Source: Oscillospiraceae bacterium (GTDB lineage Bacteria > Bacillota > Clostridia > Oscillospirales > Acutalibacteraceae). From it: 64,000 nucleotides of DNA. The notes beneath the pieces are model-generated. The model was given only the letters and a program-made list of their open reading frames with translations, was not told the DNA's origin and did not search any database. Below, in pieces: positions 38,044 to 47,445 of this stretch (position 1 is the stretch's first letter; each line of letters begins with the position of its first letter). The stretch spans positions 124,001 through 188,000 of the forward strand of contig SVPE01000001.1 of NCBI GenBank assembly GCA_015066015.1, read 5' to 3'. The translations under genes were made by a program, and so were the position numbers.

Positions 38044-39516
38044 TTATTCTGCACTTGCTCTGCGGATATAGTTCTTGAAGAACCTGAGAGCATCCTCAAG
38101 GCAGGCTACGGGAATCTTTTCGTTTGTACCGTGGGTGCCCCTGAGAAGCTCGACGCTTACTCTGAAGGGTGCGTAGCGGTAAATGTTTTCGCAGATAGGC
38201 TCGTAGTTGTAAGCATCTGTTCCGCCCATAACAAGATAGGGAGCGATGATTGAGTTAGGCTCAAGTCCCTTGCACAGGTCGCCTATGATTTTGAAGCATC
38301 TTGAATCGGTAGGGGAGAACTTTGATGCTTCCTTGGAGTTGAGTACATTGATTTCAAGGTCGGGATTTTTTGTTACCTTTCTGATGTGGTCAACAAGGTC
38401 CTGCTTGGTTGTGCCGGGCATTGCACGGAAGTTTACAATAGCAGAAGCTCTCTGAGGAAGAACGTTTGCTGCGGGGCTTCCGCTTGCCATGGTAACGGCT
38501 GTTGTTGTTCTTACGAAGCATGCACCGAAGGGAATTGCCTTTGCGACCTCAAGAATAATGGGTCTTAAAAGTGGGATGTTGCAGGTGATAAGACGTACGG
38601 GATATGTACATTCTCTGCCGACTGCATCCATAAGGTCCTTCATAAGCTGATTGAATGAGGACTTGAACTGATTGTCCTCAAGAGCCTTGATAGCGCATGC
38701 GAGCTGACCGAGAGCGTTATGCTTGGGAGGCTGTGATGAGTGACCGCCCTTGCCGTTTACGACGATTTCGATATCTGAATAGCCCTTTTCGGCAATGCCG
38801 ATGCCTACGAGGTGCTTGTTGTTGAGCACACCGGGAACATTTACGGGAATGATAGCACCGCCTTCATCGATAACGCTGTCGAGCATAATCCCTCTGTCTC
38901 TGAGGGTTACCATAAGGTCGTGTGCACCGTTTTCGGCATTTGCAACAACCTCTTCATTGTCACCGAAGAGAAGGTAAACATCTCTCTCAGGCTCAAAGCC
39001 GTCCTCGAGAAGAGCCTCGACAGACTCCATAACAGCGATAAGGTGATTTTTCATATCTATTGAGCCACGGCCCCAGATGAATTCGCCGTCGTCAACACCC
39101 TCGAAAGCGCCGTGAACCCAGTCCTGCTCGGTGCCCTTTGAAACGGGAACAACATCCTGATGAGCAAGAAGGGCAATGGGCTTGAGGTCGTCTCTCTTAC
39201 CCTTCCAGCGATAAAGAAGGTTTGCGGGAGGAACCACCTCTTTTTCGAGCTTCTCGGCAATAAGAGGATATGCTTCATCGAGGAACTTGTGGAACTTTTC
39301 GAATTCCTTCCAGTCTACGAGAGATGAATCTCTGTTGGAGACGGTCTTGAACTGAATAGCCTTTGAGAGGTTTTTGCGGTATCTTTCAACGTTGAATGCC
39401 TCTTCGGGAAGGGGAGCAAGCTCTCTCTTTTCAGGCCTGAAGGTTGCGGCGTGGATTGCATTGCCTACTGCAGCGGCAGCAAGTGCTGTACCGATGATTT
39501 TAGTTGTTTTCTTCAT
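38044..39516 (-). CDS. M20 family metallopeptidase
   Basis: LLAHQDVVPVSKGTEQDWVHGAFEGVDDGEFIWGRGSIDMKNHLIAVMESVEALLEDGFEPERDVYLLFGDNEEV. Confidence 0.95.
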   Translation of the reverse strand: MKKTTKIIGTALAAAAVGNAIHAATFRPEKRELAPLPEEAFNVERYRKNLSKAIQFKTVSNRDSSLVDWKEFEKFHKFLDEAYPLIAEKLEKEVVPPANLLYRWKGKRDDLKPIALLAHQDVVPVSKGTEQDWVHGAFEGVDDGEFIWGRGSIDMKNHLIAVMESVEALLEDGFEPERDVYLLFGDNEEVVANAENGAHDLMVTLRDRGIMLDSVIDEGGAIIPVNVPGVLNNKHLVGIGIAEKGYSDIEIVVNGKGGHSSQPPKHNALGQLACAIKALEDNQFKSSFNQLMKDLMDAVGRECTYPVRLITCNIPLLRPIILEVAKAIPFGACFVRTTTAVTMASGSPAANVLPQRASAIVNFRAMPGTTKQDLVDHIRKVTKNPDLEINVLNSKEASKFSPTDSRCFKIIGDLCKGLEPNSIIAPYLVMGGTDAYNYEPICENIYRYAPFRVSVELLRGTHGTNEKIPVACLEDALRFFKNYIRRASAE

Positions 39517-39687
39517 GGGTGAACCCCTTTCTGTGAAATATTTACCTTTTCATTATATACCTCTTTAAAAAGAATTTCAACATATTTTATCAAAATAAGG
39601 AACATCGCACTGCGGGGCGTAAAGTTGACAAAAGCACATATTAGTGATAGAATAACATCCGGAAATATTTTCAGAGGTGAATGTAAA

Positions 39688-39954
39688 ATGATGAACAGGA
39701 AAATGGTTAAGATAATCTGTATAATTATGGCGGCTCTTATGCTTCTCAGCGTCGGCGCTGTTGTGCTTCAGGTCTTTGCCGTTGACGAAGCTGTGCAGTC
39801 GGAGACTGTAATTGTGCCCGAAACCGGTGACGGACTTTCAGATTATGTTCTTCCCGCAGGTATAGCCGCTGCTGCTGTACTTGCGGTTATTTTATGCCTC
39901 GTGTTGCCGAAGCTGAAAAAGAAGGATGAGAAAAAACCGGAAAAAGAGGAATGA
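39688..39954 (+). CDS. small membrane protein with two hydrophobic segments and Lys/Glu-rich tail
   Basis: MMNRKMVKIICIIMAALMLLSVGAVVLQVFAVDEA...VLPAGIAAAAVLAVILCLVLPKLKKKDEKKPEKEE; SD upstream of 39688. Confidence 0.7.
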   Translation: MMNRKMVKIICIIMAALMLLSVGAVVLQVFAVDEAVQSETVIVPETGDGLSDYVLPAGIAAAAVLAVILCLVLPKLKKKDEKKPEKEE

Positions 39955-39966
39955 TATGCTCCATGG

Positions 39967-40185
39967 GGGCTGTTGCATTAAGATGCAGAAGGCGTTTTCT
40001 TCATCCCCGAAGGCGTACTAAGGTACTCCGAGTGGGTGAAAAAACGTCTAAAAAAGCAAAATTATGTTTTATGCAACACTTAAAAGTTACTTTCAATAGA
40101 ACTAAAGCAGATATTTTCAGTAGATTTACTACTTCAAATACCTGCTTTTTGTTTTGCTTTTTGGTCTGCGCTTAATGCAACAACC
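39967..40185. mobile_element. MITE-like element, copy E (~218 bp) with terminal inverted repeats
   Basis: Ends GGGCTGTTGCATTAAGATGCAGA / TCTGCGCTTAATGCAACAACC; near-identical to 17529-17745 apart from a few substitutions and a 3-bp insertion. Confidence 0.8.
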
Positions 40186-40259
40186 TCTTTTTCGTTTTCT
40201 AATAGCTTTTTAATAAAAACCGTGCTATAATGAAAAAAAGTCCGTAAAGGGGGATTACT

Positions 40260-40931
40260 ATGCGTATTCTTGTTGCTGAGGATGAAAAAGCACTCAACAG
40301 AATTCTTGTAAAGCAGTTTGTAAAGCTCGGCTACAGTGTGGACAGCTGTTTTGACGGTGAAAGCGTTTCCGATTATCTTGCAGGTGCAGCTTATGATGTT
40401 ATAGTGATGGATGTAATGATGCCGAAAAAGGACGGCTTTACCGTGCTTGAGGAGATGAGAAGCCGTAAAGATACAACTCCGGTTATTTTTCTGACGGCTA
40501 AAACCGAAATAAGCGATAGGGTACACGGACTTGACCTTGGAGCAAACGATTACCTTATTAAGCCCTTTTCCTTTGAGGAGCTTGCTGCGAGGGTGAGAAT
40601 GGTTACAAGGGATTCCAAGGGAAACAGCACAAATATGTTTTCCGTAAACGACCTTACCGTTGATATGAAAAGCCACGAGGTGAAAAGAGCAGGTAAGGTT
40701 ATCGAGCTTTCTGCAAGGGAGTATTCAATACTCGAGGTGCTTATAAGCAATGCAGGTACGGTAATGACCAGGGAAAAAATCGAAAACAGCGTCTGGAATT
40801 ACGATTATGTCGGCGGTACAAATGTTATAGATGTTTACATACGCTACCTGAGAAAGAAGATAGATGACGGGTATGATACGAAGCTTATACACACCGTCAG
40901 GGGTGTAGGCTATGTTTTAAAGGAGGAGTGA
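40260..40931 (+). CDS. OmpR/PhoB-family response regulator
   Basis: RILVAEDEKALNRIL, YDVIVMDVMMPKKDGF, YLIKPFSFEELAARV; wHTH C-terminus. Confidence 0.96.
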   Translation: MRILVAEDEKALNRILVKQFVKLGYSVDSCFDGESVSDYLAGAAYDVIVMDVMMPKKDGFTVLEEMRSRKDTTPVIFLTAKTEISDRVHGLDLGANDYLIKPFSFEELAARVRMVTRDSKGNSTNMFSVNDLTVDMKSHEVKRAGKVIELSAREYSILEVLISNAGTVMTREKIENSVWNYDYVGGTNVIDVYIRYLRKKIDDGYDTKLIHTVRGVGYVLKEE

Positions 40932-40935
40932 CGGC

Positions 40936-42534
40936 GTGAAAAAAAGGTTTGCTTCCATAAGTGCTAAAATCAACCTGTGGTACACTGTTCTTATGTGCGT
41001 GCTTTCGGTGGGACTGATTCTTTGTATTGTCACCGTCGCCAAAACTGCACAGAATTCTGAGATTCAGCAGAATCTTGTAAGAAGTGTAGAAAGAAACATA
41101 GATGAAATTGAGGTCGAAAACGGACTTTTAGATATCGAATCCGACTTTGCATACAGAAGCGGTGACATTTTCGCCCTGGTTTATTCCGAAGACGGACAGA
41201 TTCTCGGCGGTGAATATCCTGAAGGTGCAGACAGCTCACTTCCTCTTGAAGCCGGTCGGTTCGGTAGCTTTGACGGCTTTTATGTTTATGATACAAAGGT
41301 TGAATTCACTAAATACGATTTCAAGATAAACGGCAAAACGGGGGAAATTATAAGCAGTGAGGTTGAGGGCGCTGATTATTTCACACCCTTTGAAGGAAGT
41401 CTCGATTTTTTTGGTGACGGCTGTAATATTTCCTGCCGTGAGGCCTTTGACAATTCTCTTGTAAGCAGCGGACTGAATATAGAAAAAATCAGGATAATCA
41501 ACGCGCGCAGCTATGAGTATAACGACGCTCCGATTTACGAAATTGAGTTTCACAGCTCGGAAAAGGCTTACGCTGACATATGGGTAAGAGGTGTTGTGGG
41601 AGTTACGGGACTTGGCGGCATATGGGGTATTCTTGTCCGTCTTGCGGCGGTGATTCTTCCGTTGTTTCTGCTTGCCTCCGTGCTTGTGGGCCGAGTGATT
41701 ACCAATAAAGCCCTTGAACCGGCCCGCCGGCTCAGTGAGGCTGTTTCCGAAATTCACAGCGGAAAGGACCTTTCAAAAAGGCTGGCGGTTTCTGACGGCG
41801 ACCCGACGGTAAAGGCTGTTTCCGAAGGCTTCAATGAAATGATGCAGCGACTTGAGGACTCCTTTGAGGCAGAAAGGCAGTTTGCCGGAGACGCATCCCA
41901 CGAATTGCGCACGCCTGTGGCCGTTGTTCTTGCCGAGTGTGAATATCAGCTTTCCCGTGAGGAGCTGGATGACGATGACAGAGAGGGTTTTTCCACCATT
42001 ATGAAGCAGGCATTTTCAATGAAGAGGTTGATTTCACAGCTTCTTGAAATGACAAAAATGCAACAGAACAGTCTTCAGCTTAACAAGGAAAAGGAAGACC
42101 TGAGCGTGCTTGTAAGCTCCCTTTGTGATGATTTCTCTTCTTTGGATAAGAAATCCGTCACCCTTCACCGCGATATTGATGAGGGCATTGTGATGGATAT
42201 GGATGTGCTTCTTATCAGTCGCCTTGTAAGCAATCTTTTATCAAATGCATATAATTACGGTAAAGAAAAGGGCAATATCCGGGTTTCCCTGAAAAAAACT
42301 GACGGGAAAATCCGTCTCAGTGTAAGCGATGACGGTATAGGTATTGCAAAGGAGCATCAGCAGAAAATTTTCAACAGATTTTACCGCGTTGACAAGGCCC
42401 GTTGCCGTGAGGACGGCTGCTCAGGACTCGGACTTCCTATGGTAAGGCAGATTGCACTGATACACGGCGGAGAGGTTTATCTTGAAAGCGAGGAAGGCTC
42501 AGGCAGCTGCTTCACCGTTGAGTTTAAGGTGTGA
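40936..42534 (+). CDS. sensor histidine kinase (HAMP, HisKA, HATPase)
   Basis: FAGDASHELRTPVAVVLAECEYQLSREE, SNLLSNAYNYGKE, DDGIGIAKEHQQKIFNRFYRVDKARCREDGCSGLGLPMV. Confidence 0.95.
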   Translation: MKKRFASISAKINLWYTVLMCVLSVGLILCIVTVAKTAQNSEIQQNLVRSVERNIDEIEVENGLLDIESDFAYRSGDIFALVYSEDGQILGGEYPEGADSSLPLEAGRFGSFDGFYVYDTKVEFTKYDFKINGKTGEIISSEVEGADYFTPFEGSLDFFGDGCNISCREAFDNSLVSSGLNIEKIRIINARSYEYNDAPIYEIEFHSSEKAYADIWVRGVVGVTGLGGIWGILVRLAAVILPLFLLASVLVGRVITNKALEPARRLSEAVSEIHSGKDLSKRLAVSDGDPTVKAVSEGFNEMMQRLEDSFEAERQFAGDASHELRTPVAVVLAECEYQLSREELDDDDREGFSTIMKQAFSMKRLISQLLEMTKMQQNSLQLNKEKEDLSVLVSSLCDDFSSLDKKSVTLHRDIDEGIVMDMDVLLISRLVSNLLSNAYNYGKEKGNIRVSLKKTDGKIRLSVSDDGIGIAKEHQQKIFNRFYRVDKARCREDGCSGLGLPMVRQIALIHGGEVYLESEEGSGSCFTVEFKV

Positions 42535-42760
42535 TTCAAGGCATATATTTCATAAAATTCAAGCCTTATAAGTTGCAGTTTAAGGGGTCGGTGTATTTCG
42601 GTACGGCGATCCCTTAAAAAGTTAAAAAAACTTTCTTTTTCTAATCGTCCTTTAATTTTTCCTGTGTATTATAAGGGTGTAACAAAGGAAAGCCAAACAA
42701 AAAAACAAGGCTCCTTGCTTATAATAAAAAATGAAACACAAAAAAGAAAGGTGGATTTTT

Positions 42761-43420
42761 ATGAAAAAGAATCTTAAAAAATTATTCGCATCGGTGCTTT
42801 CACTCGCACTTGTTTTTCTTCTTTCTCTTTCAGCTTTTGCCGCAGATGTCGGTGATGCCAAGGCAAAAAGCATCGCTCTTAAGGATGCAGGGTACGCACA
42901 GGCAGATGTTCTGTGGCTCAGTGCATATCCCGATTACGACGACGGCGTGAAGCATTACGATGTAGAATTCTATGTTGAGAATGCTGACGGCAGCTTCTTC
43001 GAATACAGCTATGAGGTTTCCGTAGACGGAAGAATCCGCGAAAAGGATGTTGAAAGAGAGGGCTACAGAGTGCCTTCAGGCGGTCAGAGTGTAAGTAAGC
43101 CCGCAAATCAGGCAGCATCTCAGGCAAGCCCGGCGGCAGCAGATGCCGATGTAGGACCCGAGGCAGCAAAAAAGGCAGCGGTCGCATACTTCGGTCTGAA
43201 TTATTCTGAGGTTGAATTTATCAAGGCTGTCAGGGAAAGAGACGACGGCAGATATGTTTATGATATCGAGTTCTGTAAGGACTATGATGCGAAGTATTCA
43301 TGTGATGTACTTGCAGCGGACGGCAGGGTAATAGATGCCGACAAGGATGTTTCAAGAGGCATCTTCGACAAGCTTGAGCTCTTCTTCGAGCTTCTTTTCG
43401 CAAGGCTTTTCTCAAGATAA
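42761..43420 (+). CDS. exported protein with two PepSY-like domains
   Basis: Signal peptide MKKNLKKLFASVLSLALVFLLSLSAFAAD; two DAKAKSIALKDAGY...YDVEFYV.. / EAAKKAAVAYFGL...YDIEFCK.. units. Confidence 0.8.
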   Translation: MKKNLKKLFASVLSLALVFLLSLSAFAADVGDAKAKSIALKDAGYAQADVLWLSAYPDYDDGVKHYDVEFYVENADGSFFEYSYEVSVDGRIREKDVEREGYRVPSGGQSVSKPANQAASQASPAAADADVGPEAAKKAAVAYFGLNYSEVEFIKAVRERDDGRYVYDIEFCKDYDAKYSCDVLAADGRVIDADKDVSRGIFDKLELFFELLFARLFSR

Positions 43421-43657
43421 TCTGATGTGAGACTTACGGGTTTTCCGAAGCTCAGCATCGGGGCAATAAAAGTAAGGGTTCGGCTTCCTGAAAGTCGGAC
43501 TCTTATTTTTGTATTCTGTATCTCAGTGTGGGTTTTGTCATTTTGAACAATATGCAGGCTCTTTTTTTGTTGTACATAATATTAACGATTGATTGAAATT
43601 GTTAAAAAACTGTGATAAAATATTATAGTTGAGTATAACATAAAGGAGATGTTTGTT

Positions 43658-45604
43658 ATGAAAAAAATATTGGCAGTTTTACTCGCAGTGCTTATGATGC
43701 TTTCGGTTTGTTCAACAGGTGTCTGGGCAGCTGTTGAAGAGGACAAGCTTACTGAGTATCCCGTAATTATGGTTCCGGGTTATTCCTCAAGTGAGCTTTA
43801 CAGACTTGATGAAAACGGTGAGGTTGTTCACGTGTGGGGTGATGCCTTCGGTCAGGCTATGCCTGAGGTTGAGGCTAATCTCGGCGGCATTATTGCCGAT
43901 GCAGGTACTTTTCTTCTTGCAGGTGATGTAGAGCCTATTGCTAAAAGACTCGGTGAGGGCTTCCAGAGAATTTTCGGCGATATGAAGACAAATGCTGACG
44001 GCTCAAGCTACTATGATGTTAAAAATTACATCAACACTGCTGAGGAGTGCTGCTATGCTAACCTTCAGGAGAAGTATCCCGAGGGCAGACATCAGGCAGA
44101 AAATGAAATGATGACTGATGTTTTCGGCCATGTGGGCGCAGAAAACTGCTTCGTTTTCACCTGCGACTTCAGAATGGGTGCAGTTGAGTGTGCTGAAAAG
44201 CTCAGAGCATTTATTGATGACGTTATTGAATATACCGGTAAGGATAAGGTAAATATCCTCGCTGTTTCTCACGGCGGACAGGTTTCAGGAACATATCTTA
44301 CCCTTTACGGTCACGAGGGCAAGGTTAACAATGCAGTGCTTACAGTACCCGCACTCGGCGGTGCAGGTATCGCTTACGATGCTTTCAATGCACCTAAGGC
44401 AGGCTTTAACTTCGGTGATGTTGCGCTTCTTGTTTTTATTGAGCATGGTATGATGCTTGAAGAGGATATCCACTATCTTGTAGAAGCAGGCTGGCTCGGC
44501 TTCCTTGATGACCTCGCAGCGGCTCTTGTTCCCTATGTAATGCCTGTTATGGGTACATGGGGCAGTATGTGGGACTTCATTCCCCTTGAGTATTATGAGG
44601 ATATGAAATCTGAGCTTCTTGATGAAACAGAAAATGCCGCTGTAATTGAAAAGAGCGACTTTATGCACTATCAGATTCAGTCTCCCGACGGTGAGCACTA
44701 CTTTGCAAAGGGCTTCAGAGAGGCTCAGCAGGCAGGTACCGATGTCTATATCCTTTCAGGATATGATATCCAGATTGTTACGGGTATGCCCGTTTCATCT
44801 GATGCGATTATCACAACTCCCTCGTCATCAGGCGCAACCTGTGCCCCCTTCGGAAAGCGCTTTGCCGATGGCTATACACAGCAGGTTGATACGGGCTTTT
44901 ATCAGGTTTCACCTTCAATGACGGTTGACGCTTCAACCTGTTACCTTCCCGAGCACACCTGGCTTATCGAGGACTATCATCACGGTATGACATATAAGGA
45001 TGAATACACAAAGTCTCTTATGTATACGCTTCTTCTCAATGAAGAGAGCTACGACGTGCATTCCTTGGAGCAATATCCTCAGTTCCACGCAACAACAAAT
45101 GTTTCACACAGCATCTTTGCCACATTCAATTCAGGCACAGAGGGTTATCTTGACGGTGAAGCAACGCACCTTACCGTTACAAACCTTTCAAAGGAAAGAG
45201 ATGTCACAATTCTTGCTGCAAATGTTTACGGCTCAGAGCTTGAGCTTTCCTTCAGACCTCTTTATCTCAAGCCCGGACAGAGCGGCGAAATCGCAATCAA
45301 GGGCGAAATTCCCGAAGGCAGTCTCAAAAACTTTGAAATCAGCCTCAGCTATATGATAGAGTCGTTTACCCTTGTCGGCGAAAGAACCTTCAACTTCACC
45401 CTTATGAACGGTGAAGCTGCAGAGTACGATGCTGAAAACCCCCTGGTTGATGCTGACAGTGCACCTGCAATCGAGGGCGTTCTTGATGAAGAGACAAACG
45501 CAATTCTCGACAAATACGGCGCAAAGACAATCGCATCAATAATTTATAATATTGTTATGACAATTATGAACTTCGTCTACAGTATTATTGATCTTTTTAA
45601 ATAA
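43658..45604 (+). CDS. secreted alpha/beta-hydrolase, possibly lipase/LCAT-like
   Basis: Signal peptide MKKILAVLLAVLMMLSVCSTGVWA; YPVIMVPGYSSSELYRLDENG, NILAVSHGGQVSGTYLTLYG (GxSxG-like). Confidence 0.7.
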   Translation: MKKILAVLLAVLMMLSVCSTGVWAAVEEDKLTEYPVIMVPGYSSSELYRLDENGEVVHVWGDAFGQAMPEVEANLGGIIADAGTFLLAGDVEPIAKRLGEGFQRIFGDMKTNADGSSYYDVKNYINTAEECCYANLQEKYPEGRHQAENEMMTDVFGHVGAENCFVFTCDFRMGAVECAEKLRAFIDDVIEYTGKDKVNILAVSHGGQVSGTYLTLYGHEGKVNNAVLTVPALGGAGIAYDAFNAPKAGFNFGDVALLVFIEHGMMLEEDIHYLVEAGWLGFLDDLAAALVPYVMPVMGTWGSMWDFIPLEYYEDMKSELLDETENAAVIEKSDFMHYQIQSPDGEHYFAKGFREAQQAGTDVYILSGYDIQIVTGMPVSSDAIITTPSSSGATCAPFGKRFADGYTQQVDTGFYQVSPSMTVDASTCYLPEHTWLIEDYHHGMTYKDEYTKSLMYTLLLNEESYDVHSLEQYPQFHATTNVSHSIFATFNSGTEGYLDGEATHLTVTNLSKERDVTILAANVYGSELELSFRPLYLKPGQSGEIAIKGEIPEGSLKNFEISLSYMIESFTLVGERTFNFTLMNGEAAEYDAENPLVDADSAPAIEGVLDEETNAILDKYGAKTIASIIYNIVMTIMNFVYSIIDLFK

Positions 45605-45688
45605 TTAAAAAATGAATAAAAAACACCTCCCTTTGACATAATAAAAATGTGACGAGGAAACTTGTCAACAAAAAAGGGAGGTGTCGTT

Positions 45689-45847
45689 ATGCATAACGAA
45701 GGTGTAAAGTGTACCGTAAACGAATGCGAGTATCATGTTGATTGTGATAAGTGTAAGCTTCAGAAGATTGAGGTAACACACGAAAAGACCGGTGCAGATT
45801 CAATGGCTGTTCCCCATTTCTGCAAGAGCTATCAGAAGAAAAACTAA
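45689..45847 (+). CDS. DUF1540-type small Cys-rich protein
   Basis: MHNEGVKCTVNECEYHVDCDKCKLQKIEVTHEKTG...HFCKSYQKKN; SD gggagg. Confidence 0.8.
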   Translation: MHNEGVKCTVNECEYHVDCDKCKLQKIEVTHEKTGADSMAVPHFCKSYQKKN

Positions 45848-45997
45848 CTGAAAAGACTGTTATGTATCCGCTTTACAGTGTGATGCATAACAGTTTTTTT
45901 ATATATGGGAACATTCATTTGCCTTGCAATAAGTATTATTGTGTGATATAATTGATGTCGGTAACATTGACTGATTTTAATTTGTAAGGAGAAAATT

Positions 45998-47419
45998 ATG
46001 GATTCAGCAAAAATTGAAAAAAGAAATTACGGACAGCCGTTTACTGACGGTCAGTTCGGATCTGACAGAAACCGTATCCCCGCACTCTATACTCTCAATG
46101 ACGGCAGCGTTATCTTCGGTGAGGATATGCGCTACGGTCACGGCTCCGATTCACCCAACAATATCGATATTGCCGTGGCGGTTTCAAAGGACGGTTATAC
46201 AGATTGGGAGTATACTATGGTAAATTACTTTGATGATTATGCCGAAAAGCTCACAGCGGTTGACAGTGCCTCCTTTATTGATTCGACTATAGTTCAGACC
46301 CGTAACGGAAGAATTTTTCTTCTTGTCGATGCATATCCCTACGGCTGCGGCTATCTTCAGTCAAAAACAGGCACAGGTTATTGCAATATCGACGGTAAGA
46401 GCCGGATGCTTCTTACTAAGGGAAACTGTGGAGATAGGCTTTCAAGCTTCGGATATTATATCGGTGAAAGTGTAAACGGCTTTGCGACTGTTTATGACAG
46501 AAAAACTAAAGAAGCAACGGAGTATTCCACCGACGAAGAGTACCGTCTTTATAAAAACGGTGAGCCTCTTTATGTAAAGCAGGAGGGCTCAGAGGATGTT
46601 ACCGTAAGGCAGACGGTATTTTACAAGGGCGCTGAGCTCAAGTGTTATAAGACAACCTACCTCTGGCTCAGATACAGCGATGATAACGGCAAAACCTGGA
46701 GTGCACCCAAGATTATTTCCGATATGGTTAAATCCGAAAGAGAGTCATTCCTCGGTGTGGGTCCCGGAAGAGGTACCGTAATCAATCATAACGGTAAGGA
46801 GCGTATTCTGTTCTGCGTTTATGACAACAACGGTCTGTTCAAGGATCCGATTTTTGAAAGAGCAAGTGTTATATACAGCGACGATAACGGCGAGTCCTGG
46901 CACAGAGGCGGCAGAATGAAGGTCGGTATGAATGTCAGAAAGACAAGTGAGTCTCAGCTTGTACGTATTGACAGCGGCGATTATAAGGCACTTCGTATAT
47001 ATGCGAGAAATCTTACCAACTACATAGCATATTCCGACAGCACGGACGGCGGTATTACCTGGACAAGGTTCCGACCCGATAAGTCGCTTCACGGCACAAA
47101 AAACTGTATGGTTTCTCTGATTGATACAAGCACAGTGATAGACGGAAAGCAGGTTATCCTTTGCTCGCAGGGCGGAAACACAAAAAAAAGAGCAGACGGT
47201 ATTGTGCGGGTCGGTCTTGTTGAAAAGGACGGTAAGGTCAGCTGGATAAGCAAGTATCAGCTCAATAAGGGCTTTTTCGGCTATTCCTGCCTTACACAGC
47301 TTCAGGACGGTAATTTTGCCGTTGCTTATGAGGACGAACCGGCGCATATCAGCTATAAGATTCTCACACTCTCGGCGGATGGCATCATCAGTGAAATAAA
47401 CGGTAACAACTGTGAATAA
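45998..47419 (+). CDS. sialidase/neuraminidase-family protein (Asp-box repeats)
   Basis: RIPALYTLNDGSVIFGEDMRYGHGSDSPNNIDIAVAVSKDG, Asp-boxes YSDDNGKTW, YSDDNGESW, STDGGITW; no signal peptide seen. Confidence 0.85.
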   Translation: MDSAKIEKRNYGQPFTDGQFGSDRNRIPALYTLNDGSVIFGEDMRYGHGSDSPNNIDIAVAVSKDGYTDWEYTMVNYFDDYAEKLTAVDSASFIDSTIVQTRNGRIFLLVDAYPYGCGYLQSKTGTGYCNIDGKSRMLLTKGNCGDRLSSFGYYIGESVNGFATVYDRKTKEATEYSTDEEYRLYKNGEPLYVKQEGSEDVTVRQTVFYKGAELKCYKTTYLWLRYSDDNGKTWSAPKIISDMVKSERESFLGVGPGRGTVINHNGKERILFCVYDNNGLFKDPIFERASVIYSDDNGESWHRGGRMKVGMNVRKTSESQLVRIDSGDYKALRIYARNLTNYIAYSDSTDGGITWTRFRPDKSLHGTKNCMVSLIDTSTVIDGKQVILCSQGGNTKKRADGIVRVGLVEKDGKVSWISKYQLNKGFFGYSCLTQLQDGNFAVAYEDEPAHISYKILTLSADGIISEINGNNCE

Positions 47420-47445
47420 TCGGCTATACGGACAGGAGAAATAGT

